64,000 nucleotides of DNA from Mycobacterium sp. Root135 (GCF_001426545.1 NZ_LMEZ01000008.1:228889-292888), one strand, 5' to 3'. Numbered from the stretch's first letter, positions 34,351-43,384 are shown. Notes: a model not told the origin generated them from the sequence alone. Made by a program: numbers and translations.

Positions 34351-35492
34351 CGGTGCCCGGTCGCGTCGTCCTGGTGGTCGGGCCGCCGCTGGCCGGGGTG
34401 GGTGGTGTCGTGGCCGCCCTAAGTGCCCGCGTTCCCGGGGTCGACGTCGTCGAGGCCGACGGTCTGGCGGGCCGCGCACCCGATGCCGTGCTGGCCGTCT
34501 TCTCGGCCGCGGCGCCGTTGACCAGGTCGGACTGGGCGTCGGTCGAGCCGGTGGTCGTGCGTGCCGGTCGGGTGATCGGGGTGGTGTCGAAGATCGACGC
34601 GCACCTCCGGTGGCGTGACGTCGTGGCTGCCGATCGGGCCCGCGTCGCGGGGTGGGACGGGCGGTACGGTGCGACGCCGTGGCTGGGGGTCGCCGCAGCG
34701 CCGGGTCTCGGGGGACCCCGAGTCGACGCGTTGGTGGACCTGCTGCGCGCTGAGTCGACGCGAAGTCCGTTGCCCGTCAGCAGGTTTCGTGCCGTGCGGG
34801 CTCCGTTGGGGCCGGACCCGGCCGAGGTGAGACGTGTGCTCGCGGGGGCACGGCTACGGCTGCTCCGCGTCGTCAGGGACGAGAGCGCGACGCTGCGCGC
34901 CGAACTTCGCGACGGGGCCGCCGAGGTGGGCGTCGGCGGATCGGCAGGCTTCGAGGCCCTGGTGACGGCGGCGGCGCTTCGGTTTCACGTGCGGTTGGCC
35001 GAAGAGGTCGACCGCGTGGTCGACACCGCCGCCGCCGGGCTCGGGTTGACCGCGACGCCGGCCCCGCCGCGGCCCGATCCCCCCGACACGAGCCGGACGA
35101 CGACGTCCTCCCGACGACTGGAGGGGCAGCTGGTGGCTGTGCTCGGCGTGGGATTCGGGACGGGCGTCGCGGTGGCATGCAGTCGGCTGCTGGCGGGGCT
35201 GGTGCCGGGGTCCTCGGCGCTCGGATGGGCGGCCGGCATCGCGGCCGGGCTGGCGCTGGTGGTGTGGGTGGTGCGGGCGCGGGGGTTGCTGCACGATCGC
35301 GCGATGCTCGACAGGTGGGCGGTAGAGGTGGTCGCGGCGCTGCGGTGGCACGGGGAGGCGATGGTCGCCGAGCGCTTGCTCGGGGCCGAGTCGCAATGGG
35401 CGGTGGGAGTGCGCGAAGCCCCGCCGAAGTCGGGGGTGGCGAGCCGGGCGTTGACGCGCGATGTTGTTACTGACCAGTATGAATGGTGGTGA
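34347..35492 (+). CDS. Rv0210-like membrane protein, partner of the Rv0209-like GTPase-type protein
   Basis: 381 residues from GTG 34347. The N-terminus has a degenerate glycine-rich loop (VVGPPLAGVGGVVAAL) and VIGVVSKIDAH (residues 77-85), a G4-like SKID motif. A helical middle region follows, then two closely spaced transmembrane helices (LVAVLGVGFGTGVAVACSRLLAG and ALGWAAGIAAGLALVVWVV, about 265-310), and a soluble tail. This layout, a GTPase-like head, a helical stalk and a membrane hairpin, is that of a dynamin-like partner. It is translationally coupled to the previous gene. No function is known for Rv0210. Confidence 0.65.
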   Translation: MTVPGRVVLVVGPPLAGVGGVVAALSARVPGVDVVEADGLAGRAPDAVLAVFSAAAPLTRSDWASVEPVVVRAGRVIGVVSKIDAHLRWRDVVAADRARVAGWDGRYGATPWLGVAAAPGLGGPRVDALVDLLRAESTRSPLPVSRFRAVRAPLGPDPAEVRRVLAGARLRLLRVVRDESATLRAELRDGAAEVGVGGSAGFEALVTAAALRFHVRLAEEVDRVVDTAAAGLGLTATPAPPRPDPPDTSRTTTSSRRLEGQLVAVLGVGFGTGVAVACSRLLAGLVPGSSALGWAAGIAAGLALVVWVVRARGLLHDRAMLDRWAVEVVAALRWHGEAMVAERLLGAESQWAVGVREAPPKSGVASRALTRDVVTDQYEWW

Positions 35493-35573
35493 ATCAAGGA
35501 ATTCGTGGCCAATTTCGCCGGAAACGCTCATCTGAATCGTTCCTGTGAGACAACGGACATACCACCGATTAAC

Positions 35574-35592
35574 CGCGGGTATGTCACCCGCG
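35574..35592. promoter_or_regulatory. Inverted repeat in the pckA leader region
   Basis: Perfect 7-bp arms CGCGGGT/ACCCGCG around ATGTC, flanked by TTAAC-like sequence on both sides. It lies 51 bases upstream of the pckA start, where an operator for carbon-source control would be expected. The binding protein is unknown. Confidence 0.4.
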
Positions 35593-35642
35593 TTAACCTC
35601 GATCCCAGGCATTCACCGAGACCGCCGAGCAGGAGATTTTAG

Positions 35643-37469
35643 ATGACCTCAGCGACCATTCCCGGTCTGGACAGCGCACCGACGAAACACGAGGGGCTGC
35701 TGGCCTGGGTTCGAGAGGTTGCCGAGCTCACCGAGCCCGATCGCGTCATGTTCGCCGACGGCTCCGACGAAGAATACGAACGTCTGACCTCACACCTCGT
35801 CGAGGTGGGCACCTTCCAGAAGCTCGACGACAAGAAGCAGCCCAATTCCTTCCTGGCCTTGTCCGACCCGTCCGACGTGGCGCGCGTCGAATCGCGCACC
35901 TACATCTGTTCGGAGCGCGAGATCGACGCGGGCCCGACCAACAACTGGATGGACCCCGCCGAGATGCGGGAGCTGATGACCGGTCTGTACCGCGGCTCGA
36001 TGCGTGGCCGCACCCTGTGGGTCGTGCCGTTCTGCATGGGCCCGCTCGGCGCGGAGGATCCCAAGCTCGGCGTGGAAATCACCGACTCGGAGTACGTCGT
36101 CGTCTCGATGCGCACCATGACCCGGATGGGCAAGGAAGCGCTCGACAAGATCGGCGACGACGGGTTCTTCGTCAAGGCGCTGCACTCGATCGGTGCGCCC
36201 TTGGAAGATGGCCAGGCCGACGTGCCGTGGCCGTGCAACGACACGAAGTACATCACCCACTTCCCCGAGACCCGCGAAATCTGGAGCTACGGCTCCGGCT
36301 ACGGCGGCAACGCGCTGCTCGGCAAGAAGTGCTACTCGCTGCGCATCGCGTCGGCGATGGCCCACGACGAGGGCTGGCTCGCCGAGCACATGCTGATCCT
36401 CAAGCTGATCAGCCCCGAGAACAAGGCCTACTTCATCGCCGCGGCGTTCCCGTCGGCATGCGGCAAGACCAACCTTGCGATGCTTCAGCCGACCATCCCC
36501 GGGTGGCGCGCCGAGACCGTCGGCGACGACATCGCCTGGATGCGGTTTGGCAAGGACGGCCGCCTCTACGCCGTCAACCCCGAATTCGGCTTCTTTGGCG
36601 TCGCGCCCGGCACCAACTGGAGCAGCAACCCGAATGCGATGAAGACCATCGCCGGTGGCAACACCGTCTTCACCAACGTCGCCAAGACCGACGACGGTGA
36701 CGTGTGGTGGGAAGGCCTGGAGGGCGACCCCGACCACCTGATCGACTGGAAGGGCCAGGAGTGGGACCGCGAGTCGGATACCAAGGCGGCGCACCCCAAT
36801 TCGCGGTACTGCACCCCGATCTCGCAGTGCCCGACGCTGGCGCCGGAGTGGGACGACCCGCAGGGCGTGCCGATCTCGGCGATCCTGTTCGGCGGGCGTC
36901 GCAAGACCACGGTTCCGCTGATCACCCAGGCGCGTGACTGGCAGCACGGCGTGTTCATCGGGGCCACGCTTGGCTCGGAGACCACCGCGGCAGCCGAGGG
37001 CAAGGTCGGCACCGTCCGCCGCGACCCGATGGCCATGCTGCCGTTCCTCGGCTACAACGTCGGCGACTACTTCCAGCACTGGATCGACCTTGGCAAGAAC
37101 GCCGACGAGTCCAAGATGCCCGCGGTCTTCTTCGTCAACTGGTTCCGCCGCGGCGAAGACGGCCGGTTCCTGTGGCCGGGATTCGGCGAGAACAGCCGCG
37201 TGCTGAAGTGGGCGATCGAGCGCATCGAGCACCAGGCCGACGGCAAGAGCACTCCGATCGGCATCGTCCCGACGGCGGCCGACCTCGATCTGGACGGTCT
37301 CGACGTGGATGCCACCGATGTGGACGAGGCGCTAGTCGTCAACGCCGACGAATGGCGCAAGGAACTTCCGCTGATCGAGGAGTGGTTCTCCTTCGTCGGC
37401 GAGAAGCTGCCGACCGGCATCAAGGACGAGTTCGACGCGCTGAAGACCCGGTTGGCCAAGGCCGACTAA
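35643..37469 (+). CDS. pckA: Phosphoenolpyruvate carboxykinase (GTP)
   Basis: 608 residues, standard for the GTP-dependent class. It converts oxaloacetate and GTP to phosphoenolpyruvate, the entry to gluconeogenesis for cells growing on fatty acids or sterols. The P-loop is FPSACGKTN (Lys275), followed by the metal-binding GDDIAWM (Asp296, Asp297) and the guanine-site region FFGVAPGTNWSSNPNAM. AGGAG lies seven bases before the ATG. It corresponds to Rv0211 in position. A perfect hairpin terminator follows the stop by 20 bases. Confidence 0.97.
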   Translation: MTSATIPGLDSAPTKHEGLLAWVREVAELTEPDRVMFADGSDEEYERLTSHLVEVGTFQKLDDKKQPNSFLALSDPSDVARVESRTYICSEREIDAGPTNNWMDPAEMRELMTGLYRGSMRGRTLWVVPFCMGPLGAEDPKLGVEITDSEYVVVSMRTMTRMGKEALDKIGDDGFFVKALHSIGAPLEDGQADVPWPCNDTKYITHFPETREIWSYGSGYGGNALLGKKCYSLRIASAMAHDEGWLAEHMLILKLISPENKAYFIAAAFPSACGKTNLAMLQPTIPGWRAETVGDDIAWMRFGKDGRLYAVNPEFGFFGVAPGTNWSSNPNAMKTIAGGNTVFTNVAKTDDGDVWWEGLEGDPDHLIDWKGQEWDRESDTKAAHPNSRYCTPISQCPTLAPEWDDPQGVPISAILFGGRRKTTVPLITQARDWQHGVFIGATLGSETTAAAEGKVGTVRRDPMAMLPFLGYNVGDYFQHWIDLGKNADESKMPAVFFVNWFRRGEDGRFLWPGFGENSRVLKWAIERIEHQADGKSTPIGIVPTAADLDLDGLDVDATDVDEALVVNADEWRKELPLIEEWFSFVGEKLPTGIKDEFDALKTRLAKAD

Positions 37470-37489
37470 CTCCTTACTGCGCGAGCAGT

Positions 37490-37530
37490 CACAAAGGGCC
37501 CTGAATCCCATGGATTCAGGGCCCTTTGTG
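37490..37530. terminator. Hairpin terminator after pckA
   Basis: Perfect 19-bp arms (37490-37508 and 37512-37530) with a CAT loop. The core AGGGCCCTGAAT and the flanks CGCGAGCAG and TCTGGTGG resemble those of the terminator at 13962-14010. Confidence 0.85.
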
Positions 37531-37595
37531 TCTGGTGGCGGGGGTAGGTGACCCTAGTTGACACCCGTCAAGTCGGGTCGTCGTAGAGTCACGTC

Positions 37596-39119
37596 ATGCA
37601 GATCCGCGACACCGCCGTAGCGACCCCCGACAAGCCGGCCATCATCATGCATCCGTCGGGGACGGTTGTGACCTTTGGCGAGCTCGAGGCCAGGGCCAAC
37701 CAGCTCGCCCACCTGTTCCGGTCGGCCGGTCTCGTCGAGGGTGACGCCGTCGCGATGCTGATGGAGAACAGCGAACACTTCCACGCGGTGATGTGGGCCG
37801 CGCGTCGCGCCGGGCTCTACTACGTGCCGATCAACACCCACCTCACGGCCGCCGAGGTCGCCTACATCGTCGACAACTCCAGCGCGAAGGCGATCGTCGG
37901 GTCGGGTGGGCTGCGCGAGCTGCTGGCCGGGCTGAAGGCCGAGCTGCCCAACGGTCAGCCTGCGGTCCGCCTCATCGCCGACGGCGAGCTCGACGGGTGG
38001 CAGAGCTACCCGGAATGCGTTGCCGACCAACCGGTTACGCCCATCGACGACGAGATCGAGGGCGATCTGCTGCAGTACTCCTCCGGCACGACCGGTCAGC
38101 CGAAGGGCATCAGGCGCGCGTTGACGCATCAGTCGCCTGCCGAGGTGCCCGGCTTGATGGCGGCGCTGGTCGGTTTCTGGATGCGGCCCGACGCGGTCTA
38201 TCTCAGCCCGGCGCCGCTCTATCACACGGCCCCGTCGGTCTGGACGATGCAGACGCAGGCGGGCGGCATCACGACCGTCATCCTGGACAAGTTCAGCCCC
38301 GAGGGAGCGCTCGACGCGATCCAGAAGTACCGGGTGACGCACGGCCAGTTCGTCCCCGTGATGTTCACCCGCATGCTCAAGATGCCCGAGGCCACGCGGA
38401 CCTCCTACGACGTCTCCAGCCTGGAACGCGTCATGCACGCCGCCGCCCCGTGCCCGGTGGAGATCAAGCAGCAGATGATCGACTGGTGGGGACCGATCGT
38501 CGACGAGTACTACGCGTCATCGGAGGCCATCGGGTCGACGCTGATCAGCGCCGAGGAATGGCTGACCCACCCGGGCTCGGTCGGCAGGTCGATGATGACT
38601 CCGCTGCACATCCTCGACGAGGACGGCAACGAGTTGCCCGCTGGCGAGGCCGGCGAGATCTACTTCGAGGGCGGCGCCGACTTCGAGTACCTCAACGACC
38701 CGGCCAAGACCGCGTCCTCACGCGACTCGCACGGCTGGAAGACCGTGGGGGACATCGGATATCTCGACGAGGACGGCTACCTCTACCTGACCGACCGGCG
38801 GCACCACATGATCATCTCCGGCGGGGTCAACATCTATCCGCAGGAGGCGGAGAACGTGTTGGTGACCCATCCCAAGGTGATGGACGCCGCGGTGTTCGGC
38901 ATCCCCGACGAGGAGATGGGCCAACGGGTCAAGGGCGTGGTGCAGACCGTCGACCAAGCCGAAGCGACCGACGCGTTCGCCGAGGAACTGCTTGCCTGGC
39001 TGCGGGACCGGTTGTCCCACTACAAGTGTCCGCGATCGATCTCCTTCGAGGCGCAGCTGCCCCGCACCGACACCGGCAAACTGTACAAGCAGACCCTCAT
39101 CGAAAAGTACTCCCGCTGA
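37596..39119 (+). CDS. fadD4: Fatty-acyl-CoA synthetase FadD4
   Basis: 507 residues, adenylate-forming family. The AMP-binding P-loop is LLQYSSGTTGQPKGIRR, then YYASSEAIGSTLI (A5 motif), DRRHHMIISGGVNIYPQEAENVL (A8) and the C-terminal catalytic Lys in PRTDTGKLYKQ (A10). It activates carboxylic acids as acyl-CoA. By position it is Rv0214 (FadD4); nadR (Rv0212c) and Rv0213c, which lie between in M. tuberculosis, are missing here. The acyl substrate is unknown. It is convergent with the gntR-fadE3 operon. Confidence 0.88.
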   Translation: MQIRDTAVATPDKPAIIMHPSGTVVTFGELEARANQLAHLFRSAGLVEGDAVAMLMENSEHFHAVMWAARRAGLYYVPINTHLTAAEVAYIVDNSSAKAIVGSGGLRELLAGLKAELPNGQPAVRLIADGELDGWQSYPECVADQPVTPIDDEIEGDLLQYSSGTTGQPKGIRRALTHQSPAEVPGLMAALVGFWMRPDAVYLSPAPLYHTAPSVWTMQTQAGGITTVILDKFSPEGALDAIQKYRVTHGQFVPVMFTRMLKMPEATRTSYDVSSLERVMHAAAPCPVEIKQQMIDWWGPIVDEYYASSEAIGSTLISAEEWLTHPGSVGRSMMTPLHILDEDGNELPAGEAGEIYFEGGADFEYLNDPAKTASSRDSHGWKTVGDIGYLDEDGYLYLTDRRHHMIISGGVNIYPQEAENVLVTHPKVMDAAVFGIPDEEMGQRVKGVVQTVDQAEATDAFAEELLAWLRDRLSHYKCPRSISFEAQLPRTDTGKLYKQTLIEKYSR

Positions 39120-39122
39120 CGT

Positions 39123-39171
39123 GATTTCGGCGCGCTAACGTTCGCTCGGCGAACGTTTACGCGCCGAAATC
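39123..39171. terminator. Hairpin terminator between fadD4 and gntR
   Basis: Arms at 39123-39145 and 39149-39171 pair at 21 of 23 positions, with loop TCG; the outer arm is GATTTCGGCGCG. The right arm includes the last codons of gntR, so the hairpin doubles as coding sequence and terminator for the convergent gene. Confidence 0.7.
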
Positions 39172-39909
39172 GCCGGAGGTTCGGCGCAGCGTCACCCGGT
39201 AGGTGTATTGCTCCGGCAGGAAGTGGCTGACGGCCAACTCCACCGGTGTCCCCGACGCGTCGGAGTACAGCCGGTCGACCCTCAGCATCGGATGCCCCGG
39301 CGGGCAACCCACCGCCGCGGCCACCTCGTCGTCGGCCGTGGACACCGTGATCGACTGTGCTGCTTCGGTTATCGATGACGTCAGGTGTGGTTCGGTCAGC
39401 CCGATCACGGTGCTGGTGCTGACGGCGTCGTCGGCCAACTCCGGTGCACCGAGCACCGTTCTGGCCACGAACTCCGGCAGGTGCACGCGCGTGAGCACGA
39501 ACGGGACGCCGGGGTCGGTGCCGTGCAGGCGACGCAACACCACGGTGTGGACGACGTCGTCGTCGAGCCGCAGCCTGCTGGCCGCCTCGACGTCGACGCG
39601 GCGCCGTAGCCCGGTGAGCACCTCCATGGTGGTGTCGTCGGACAGGCTCATCAGGTCCTCGATGGAACCCAGCTGTCGCAGATAGCGGTGCCCGTCCTGG
39701 TGGGCGTAGGTGCCCCGCCCCGGCACCCGGTAGACCACGCCCTCGGCGACGAGGTCCTGGAACGCGCGCCGCACGGTCTGCCGGGACAGGCCGTGGCGGG
39801 TGACGAGCTCGGACTCGGTGGGCAGGCGGACGCCGTCGGCGTAGACGCCCGAGGCGATCTCGTCCCGAAGTGCTTGGCGCAGCGTCTGATACGCAGGTGG
39901 GGCGCGCAC
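39157..39909 (-). CDS. GntR-family (HutC/UTRA) transcriptional regulator
   Basis: 250 residues from GTG, starting 2 bases after the fadE3 stop. The winged helix (TLRQALRDEIASGVYADGVRLPTESELVTRHGLSRQTVRRAFQDLVAEGVVYRVPGRGTYAH) is followed by a UTRA ligand-binding domain ending HFLPEQYTYRVTLRR. Such regulators sense small acids or acyl derivatives. Co-transcription with fadE3 suggests control of the fadE3/MaoC divergent promoters. In M. tuberculosis no equivalent is recalled between fadD4 and fadE3. Confidence 0.87.
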   Translation of the reverse strand: MRAPPAYQTLRQALRDEIASGVYADGVRLPTESELVTRHGLSRQTVRRAFQDLVAEGVVYRVPGRGTYAHQDGHRYLRQLGSIEDLMSLSDDTTMEVLTGLRRRVDVEAASRLRLDDDVVHTVVLRRLHGTDPGVPFVLTRVHLPEFVARTVLGAPELADDAVSTSTVIGLTEPHLTSSITEAAQSITVSTADDEVAAAVGCPPGHPMLRVDRLYSDASGTPVELAVSHFLPEQYTYRVTLRRTSGDFGA

Positions 39910-39911
39910 GG

Positions 39912-41072
39912 TCAGAGCCCGCCGCGGGCCACCAGTTGGGCGGCGATCACGTTGCGTTGAATCTCGTTGGTGCCCTCGCCGACGATCATCAGCGGCGCGT
40001 CGCGGAAGTAGCGCTCGACGTCGTACTCGGTGGAGTAGCCGTAGCCGCCGTGGATCCGCACCGCGTTCAGGGCGATCTCCATCGCGGTCTCCGAGGCGAA
40101 GAGCTTGGCCATGCCCGCCTCCATGTCGGCCCGCGCGCCGCTGTCGTAGCGGTCGGCGGCGTGCAGGGTCAGCTGGCGGGCGGCGGTGAGCTTGGTGGCC
40201 ATGTCGGCCAGGTAGTTGCCGATGGCCTGGTGCTTCCAGATCGGCTCGCCGAAGCTCTCGCGCTCCTGCGCGTAGGCCAGGGCGTCCTCGAAGGCGGCGG
40301 TCGCGACGCCGAGCGCGCGGGAGGCGACCTGAATGCGGCCGGTCTCAAGGCCTTTCATCATCTGCCCGAAACCCTTGCCAGGGATGCCGCCGAGGACGGC
40401 GGTCGACGGCACGCGGTAGTCGACGAACGAAAGTTCGCACGACTCGACGCCCTTGTAGCCGAGCTTGGGCAGATCGCGGGAGACCGCGAGCCCCGGGGCG
40501 TGCTCGGCCAGCACGATGGACATGCCGCGGTGCTTGGGGGTGGCGTGTGGATCGGTCTTGCACAGCAGGGCGATCAGCCCCGAGCGCCGCGCGTTGGTGA
40601 TCCACGTCTTCGCGCCGTTGACCACCAGGTCGTCGCCGTCGGCGCGGGCGACCGTGGTCATCGCCTGCAGATCCGAGCCGCCGCCGGGTTCGGTGAGTGC
40701 CATTGTGGCGCGGAGTTCGCCGGTCGCCATGGCGGGCAGGTATCGCTGCTTCTGTTCGTCGGTACCAAAGAGATCCAGGAGCTTGGCGACGACGGTGTGG
40801 CCGCCCATGGCGCCGGCCAGGCTCATCCAGCCGCGCGCCAACTCCTGGGTGACCAGCACGTAGCACCGCGTCGACACCGGCGTGCCGCCGTACGCCTCTG
40901 GCACGGCCAGCCCGAAGATGCCGATGCGCTTCATCTGGTCGATCCACGCCTCGGGGTAGGTGTTGGCGTGCTCGACGTCGCGCACGGTCGGTTTGACGTC
41001 GCGGTCGACGAACGCGCGCACCGTGGCGACCAGCATGAGTTCTTCGTCATTGAGTTCCATTTGTACGGCCAT
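39912..41072 (-). CDS. fadE3: Acyl-CoA dehydrogenase FadE3
   Basis: 386 residues from ATG 41072; ATG 41060 (MELNDEEL) is an alternative. It shows the standard three-domain flavoprotein pattern: ALTEPGGGSDLQAM (FAD/substrate motif), KTWITNARRSGLI, and the C-terminal GGYGYSTEYDVERYFRDAPLMIVGEGTNEIQRN signature. It catalyses the first, FAD-dependent step of acyl-CoA beta-oxidation. It corresponds to Rv0215c by order and strand. Neither start has a ribosome-binding site, and the divergent MaoC gene begins only about 12-36 bases away, so leaderless transcription is likely. Confidence 0.9.
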   Translation of the reverse strand: MAVQMELNDEELMLVATVRAFVDRDVKPTVRDVEHANTYPEAWIDQMKRIGIFGLAVPEAYGGTPVSTRCYVLVTQELARGWMSLAGAMGGHTVVAKLLDLFGTDEQKQRYLPAMATGELRATMALTEPGGGSDLQAMTTVARADGDDLVVNGAKTWITNARRSGLIALLCKTDPHATPKHRGMSIVLAEHAPGLAVSRDLPKLGYKGVESCELSFVDYRVPSTAVLGGIPGKGFGQMMKGLETGRIQVASRALGVATAAFEDALAYAQERESFGEPIWKHQAIGNYLADMATKLTAARQLTLHAADRYDSGARADMEAGMAKLFASETAMEIALNAVRIHGGYGYSTEYDVERYFRDAPLMIVGEGTNEIQRNVIAAQLVARGGL

Positions 41073-41084
41073 ATTGACACGTTG

Positions 41085-42143
41085 ATGGCGACACTGCCAG
41101 CATGTGACGCTGTGACTTTGTCCGGCCAAATATCGTCCGCCCCGTTCTTCGACGACTTGGCGGTCGGGCAGGTGTTCGACCGAGCCCCGTCGATGACGCT
41201 GACACCGGGCACCGCCGCCGTGCACCAGTCGATCCTCGGGGACCCGATGCGGATGCCACTGGACGCCGCGCTGACGCGCGCGGTCACCGGGGCCACGGCA
41301 CCGCTGGCCCACCCCGCGATGGTCAGCGACGTCGCGATCGGCCAGAGCACCCTCGCGACGCAGCGGGTGAAGGCGAACCTCTTCTACCGCGGCCTGACGT
41401 ACTTCCGGTACCCCATCATCGGCGACACCCTCTACACCAGAACAGAAGTCGTTGGCCTGAAACAGAATTCGGCCAAGCCGGGCCGCGGTCGTACCGGGCT
41501 GGCGGCGCTGCGGATGACGACCATCGACCAGGCCGACCGGCTGGTGCTGGACTTCTACCGGTGCGCGATGCTGCCGCTGAGCCCGGAGGCGCCGGACACC
41601 GGGCACGCCGACGATCTCTCGACCATCGGGGCCGACGCGGGGACGTCGACCGACCCGACCGCCGAGTGGGACGCCGACGCCTTCCGTGCCCGGGTGCCCG
41701 GCCCGCACTTCGACCCCGAGATGGCTGGCATGGTGCTGACGAGCACCGGCGACGTCGTCAGCAGCGCTCCGGAACTCGCCCGGTTGAGCCTCAACATCGC
41801 TGCCACGCATCATGATTGGCGCGTCAACGGCCACCGGCTGGTCTACGGCGGGCACACCATCGGCTTGGCGCTGGCACAGGCCACTCGGCTGATGCCGAAC
41901 CTGGTCACGGTTCTCGGGTGGGACTCCTGCGATCACACCGGGCCGGTGCGCGAGGACGACACGCTGTACAGCGAGCTCCACGTCGAGGCGGTGCGCCCGC
42001 TGCCCGCTGGCCGCGGCGGGGTGCTGTCGCTGCGATCGCTCGTCTACGCCGTCGGGGGCAGGAGCGCAGCGACTCGGGGGGTATCGACAGGTGAGCCCGA
42101 CCGGCAGGTGTTGGACTGGCGATTCCGGGCGCTGCAGTTCTGA
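41085..42143 (+). CDS. MaoC-like (R)-specific enoyl-CoA hydratase, Rv0216-like
   Basis: 352 residues from ATG 41085; GTG 41109 would give 344 residues and leave more room for a promoter (a TTGACA-like -35 lies at 41074). The protein is a double hot-dog fold: an N-terminal half with FDDLAVGQVFDRAPSMTLT and a C-terminal half with SLNIAATHHDWRVNGHRLVYGGHTIGLALAQATRLMP, which supplies the hydratase-type Asp/His region. Rv0216 is the structural prototype; it is hydratase-like in fold, but its substrate is unresolved. Its partner fadE3 diverges from the same gap, suggesting sequential beta-oxidation-type steps. Confidence 0.87.
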   Translation: MATLPACDAVTLSGQISSAPFFDDLAVGQVFDRAPSMTLTPGTAAVHQSILGDPMRMPLDAALTRAVTGATAPLAHPAMVSDVAIGQSTLATQRVKANLFYRGLTYFRYPIIGDTLYTRTEVVGLKQNSAKPGRGRTGLAALRMTTIDQADRLVLDFYRCAMLPLSPEAPDTGHADDLSTIGADAGTSTDPTAEWDADAFRARVPGPHFDPEMAGMVLTSTGDVVSSAPELARLSLNIAATHHDWRVNGHRLVYGGHTIGLALAQATRLMPNLVTVLGWDSCDHTGPVREDDTLYSELHVEAVRPLPAGRGGVLSLRSLVYAVGGRSAATRGVSTGEPDRQVLDWRFRALQF

Positions 42144-42272
42144 CCCGCGCCATCGGTGGGGGCTAGCCGGTAGTCGAGATTGCGGCCAGCGGCGTCGACG
42201 CCGTCACCCCAAGTAGGCCAAGGTAAGTGGCATAGCCCGATTGGGCGACCCGCATACCGAGGAGGCGCAGTC

Positions 42273-43322
42273 ATGACCACGTCGATCAACCGCAGCAATC
42301 ACACCCTCTCACTGCTCGACGGCGAGATCGTCGAGGAGTCCGAGCTGGGCTCGATGCGGCGGGTCACCGCCGACAACCTGCCCATCCTCAAGGGTCTGTC
42401 GATGAAGCGAGTGTTGCTGAACCCGGGTGCGATGCGCACGCCGCACTGGCACGCCAACGCCGACGAACTCACCTACTGTGTCTCGGGCACCGCCCTGGTG
42501 TCCATCCTCGACGACGGCAGCAAGTTCTCGAGCTTCGTCGTCACCGCCGGACAGATGTTTCACGCCGAATCCGGCTCGCTGCACCACATCGAGAACATCG
42601 GCGAGGACGTCGCCGAGTTCATCATCGCCTTCCGCAACGAGCGTCCCGAGGACTTCGGCTTCGGCGCCACCCTTGGCGCGTTCTCCGACGCCGTGCTCGG
42701 CAACACCTACAACCTGCCGTCCTCGGACTTCGCCAAGATCCGCCGCAGCACAACCGATCACAAGCTCGCCGCTCGCATCGGCGATCCGGTGGTGCCCGCC
42801 GGTGCGTACTTCGGTGACCCCCACAAGTTCGACGTCGAAGCCCAGCCGCCCAGCCTCAACTACGTCAGCGGCAGCGCCCGCTTCGCCCGCGACCAGTACT
42901 GGCCGGCGTTGAAGAACATCTCGATGTACTCCCTGCGCGTCACCGAGGACGGCATGCGCGAACCCCACTGGCATCCCATCACCGCCGAGATGGGCTACGT
43001 CCAGCACGGCGACGCGCGCATGACGGTGATGAATCCCGATGGCACACTGGACACGTGGAACATGACCACCGGCGACATGTACTTCATCCCGCGGGCCTAC
43101 CCGCACCACATCGAGAACATCGGCCAGGATGATTGGCACTTCCTCATCTTCTTCGACCAGCCGTTCCCCGCCGACATCGGCTACAAGGCCTCCGCCAGCG
43201 CGTACTCGCGCGAGGTGCTCGCCGCCACGTTCAACACCCACCTCGACGATCTCCCGACGTTCCCCTTCACCCCGGCCGACCCGCTGGTCGTCGGACGCGT
43301 GAACCCAGTCGACCCCCGCTAG
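42273..43322 (+). CDS. Bicupin, oxalate decarboxylase-like
   Basis: 349 residues; GGAGG precedes the ATG at 42273. Two cupin barrels, each with its metal-binding signature: TPHWHANADELTYCVSGTA (first) and EPHWHPITAEMGYVQHGDA (second), each with a downstream PHHIEN or LHHIEN His. This is the OxdC-type arrangement with two potential Mn(II) sites. OxdC converts oxalate to formate and CO2, but related bicupins act on other acids, and the acid-specific lid is not identifiable here. The protein lacks a signal peptide. The upstream gap (42144-42272) contains no obvious operator. Confidence 0.82.
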   Translation: MTTSINRSNHTLSLLDGEIVEESELGSMRRVTADNLPILKGLSMKRVLLNPGAMRTPHWHANADELTYCVSGTALVSILDDGSKFSSFVVTAGQMFHAESGSLHHIENIGEDVAEFIIAFRNERPEDFGFGATLGAFSDAVLGNTYNLPSSDFAKIRRSTTDHKLAARIGDPVVPAGAYFGDPHKFDVEAQPPSLNYVSGSARFARDQYWPALKNISMYSLRVTEDGMREPHWHPITAEMGYVQHGDARMTVMNPDGTLDTWNMTTGDMYFIPRAYPHHIENIGQDDWHFLIFFDQPFPADIGYKASASAYSREVLAATFNTHLDDLPTFPFTPADPLVVGRVNPVDPR

Positions 43323-43329
43323 TCCCCCC

Positions 43330-43384
43330 GGCGATTTGTGGAGTTTGAGGAGCGGTCAGCGCTCCCAAAACTCCACAAATCGCC
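43330..43384. terminator. Long hairpin between the bicupin and hydrolase genes
   Basis: The 25-nt arms (43330-43354 and 43360-43384) pair at all but two positions around a 5-nt loop; the outer arm begins GGCGATTTGTGGAG. It terminates bicupin transcription and ends 18 bases before the next ATG, so the hydrolase promoter must lie within or read through it. Confidence 0.75.
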
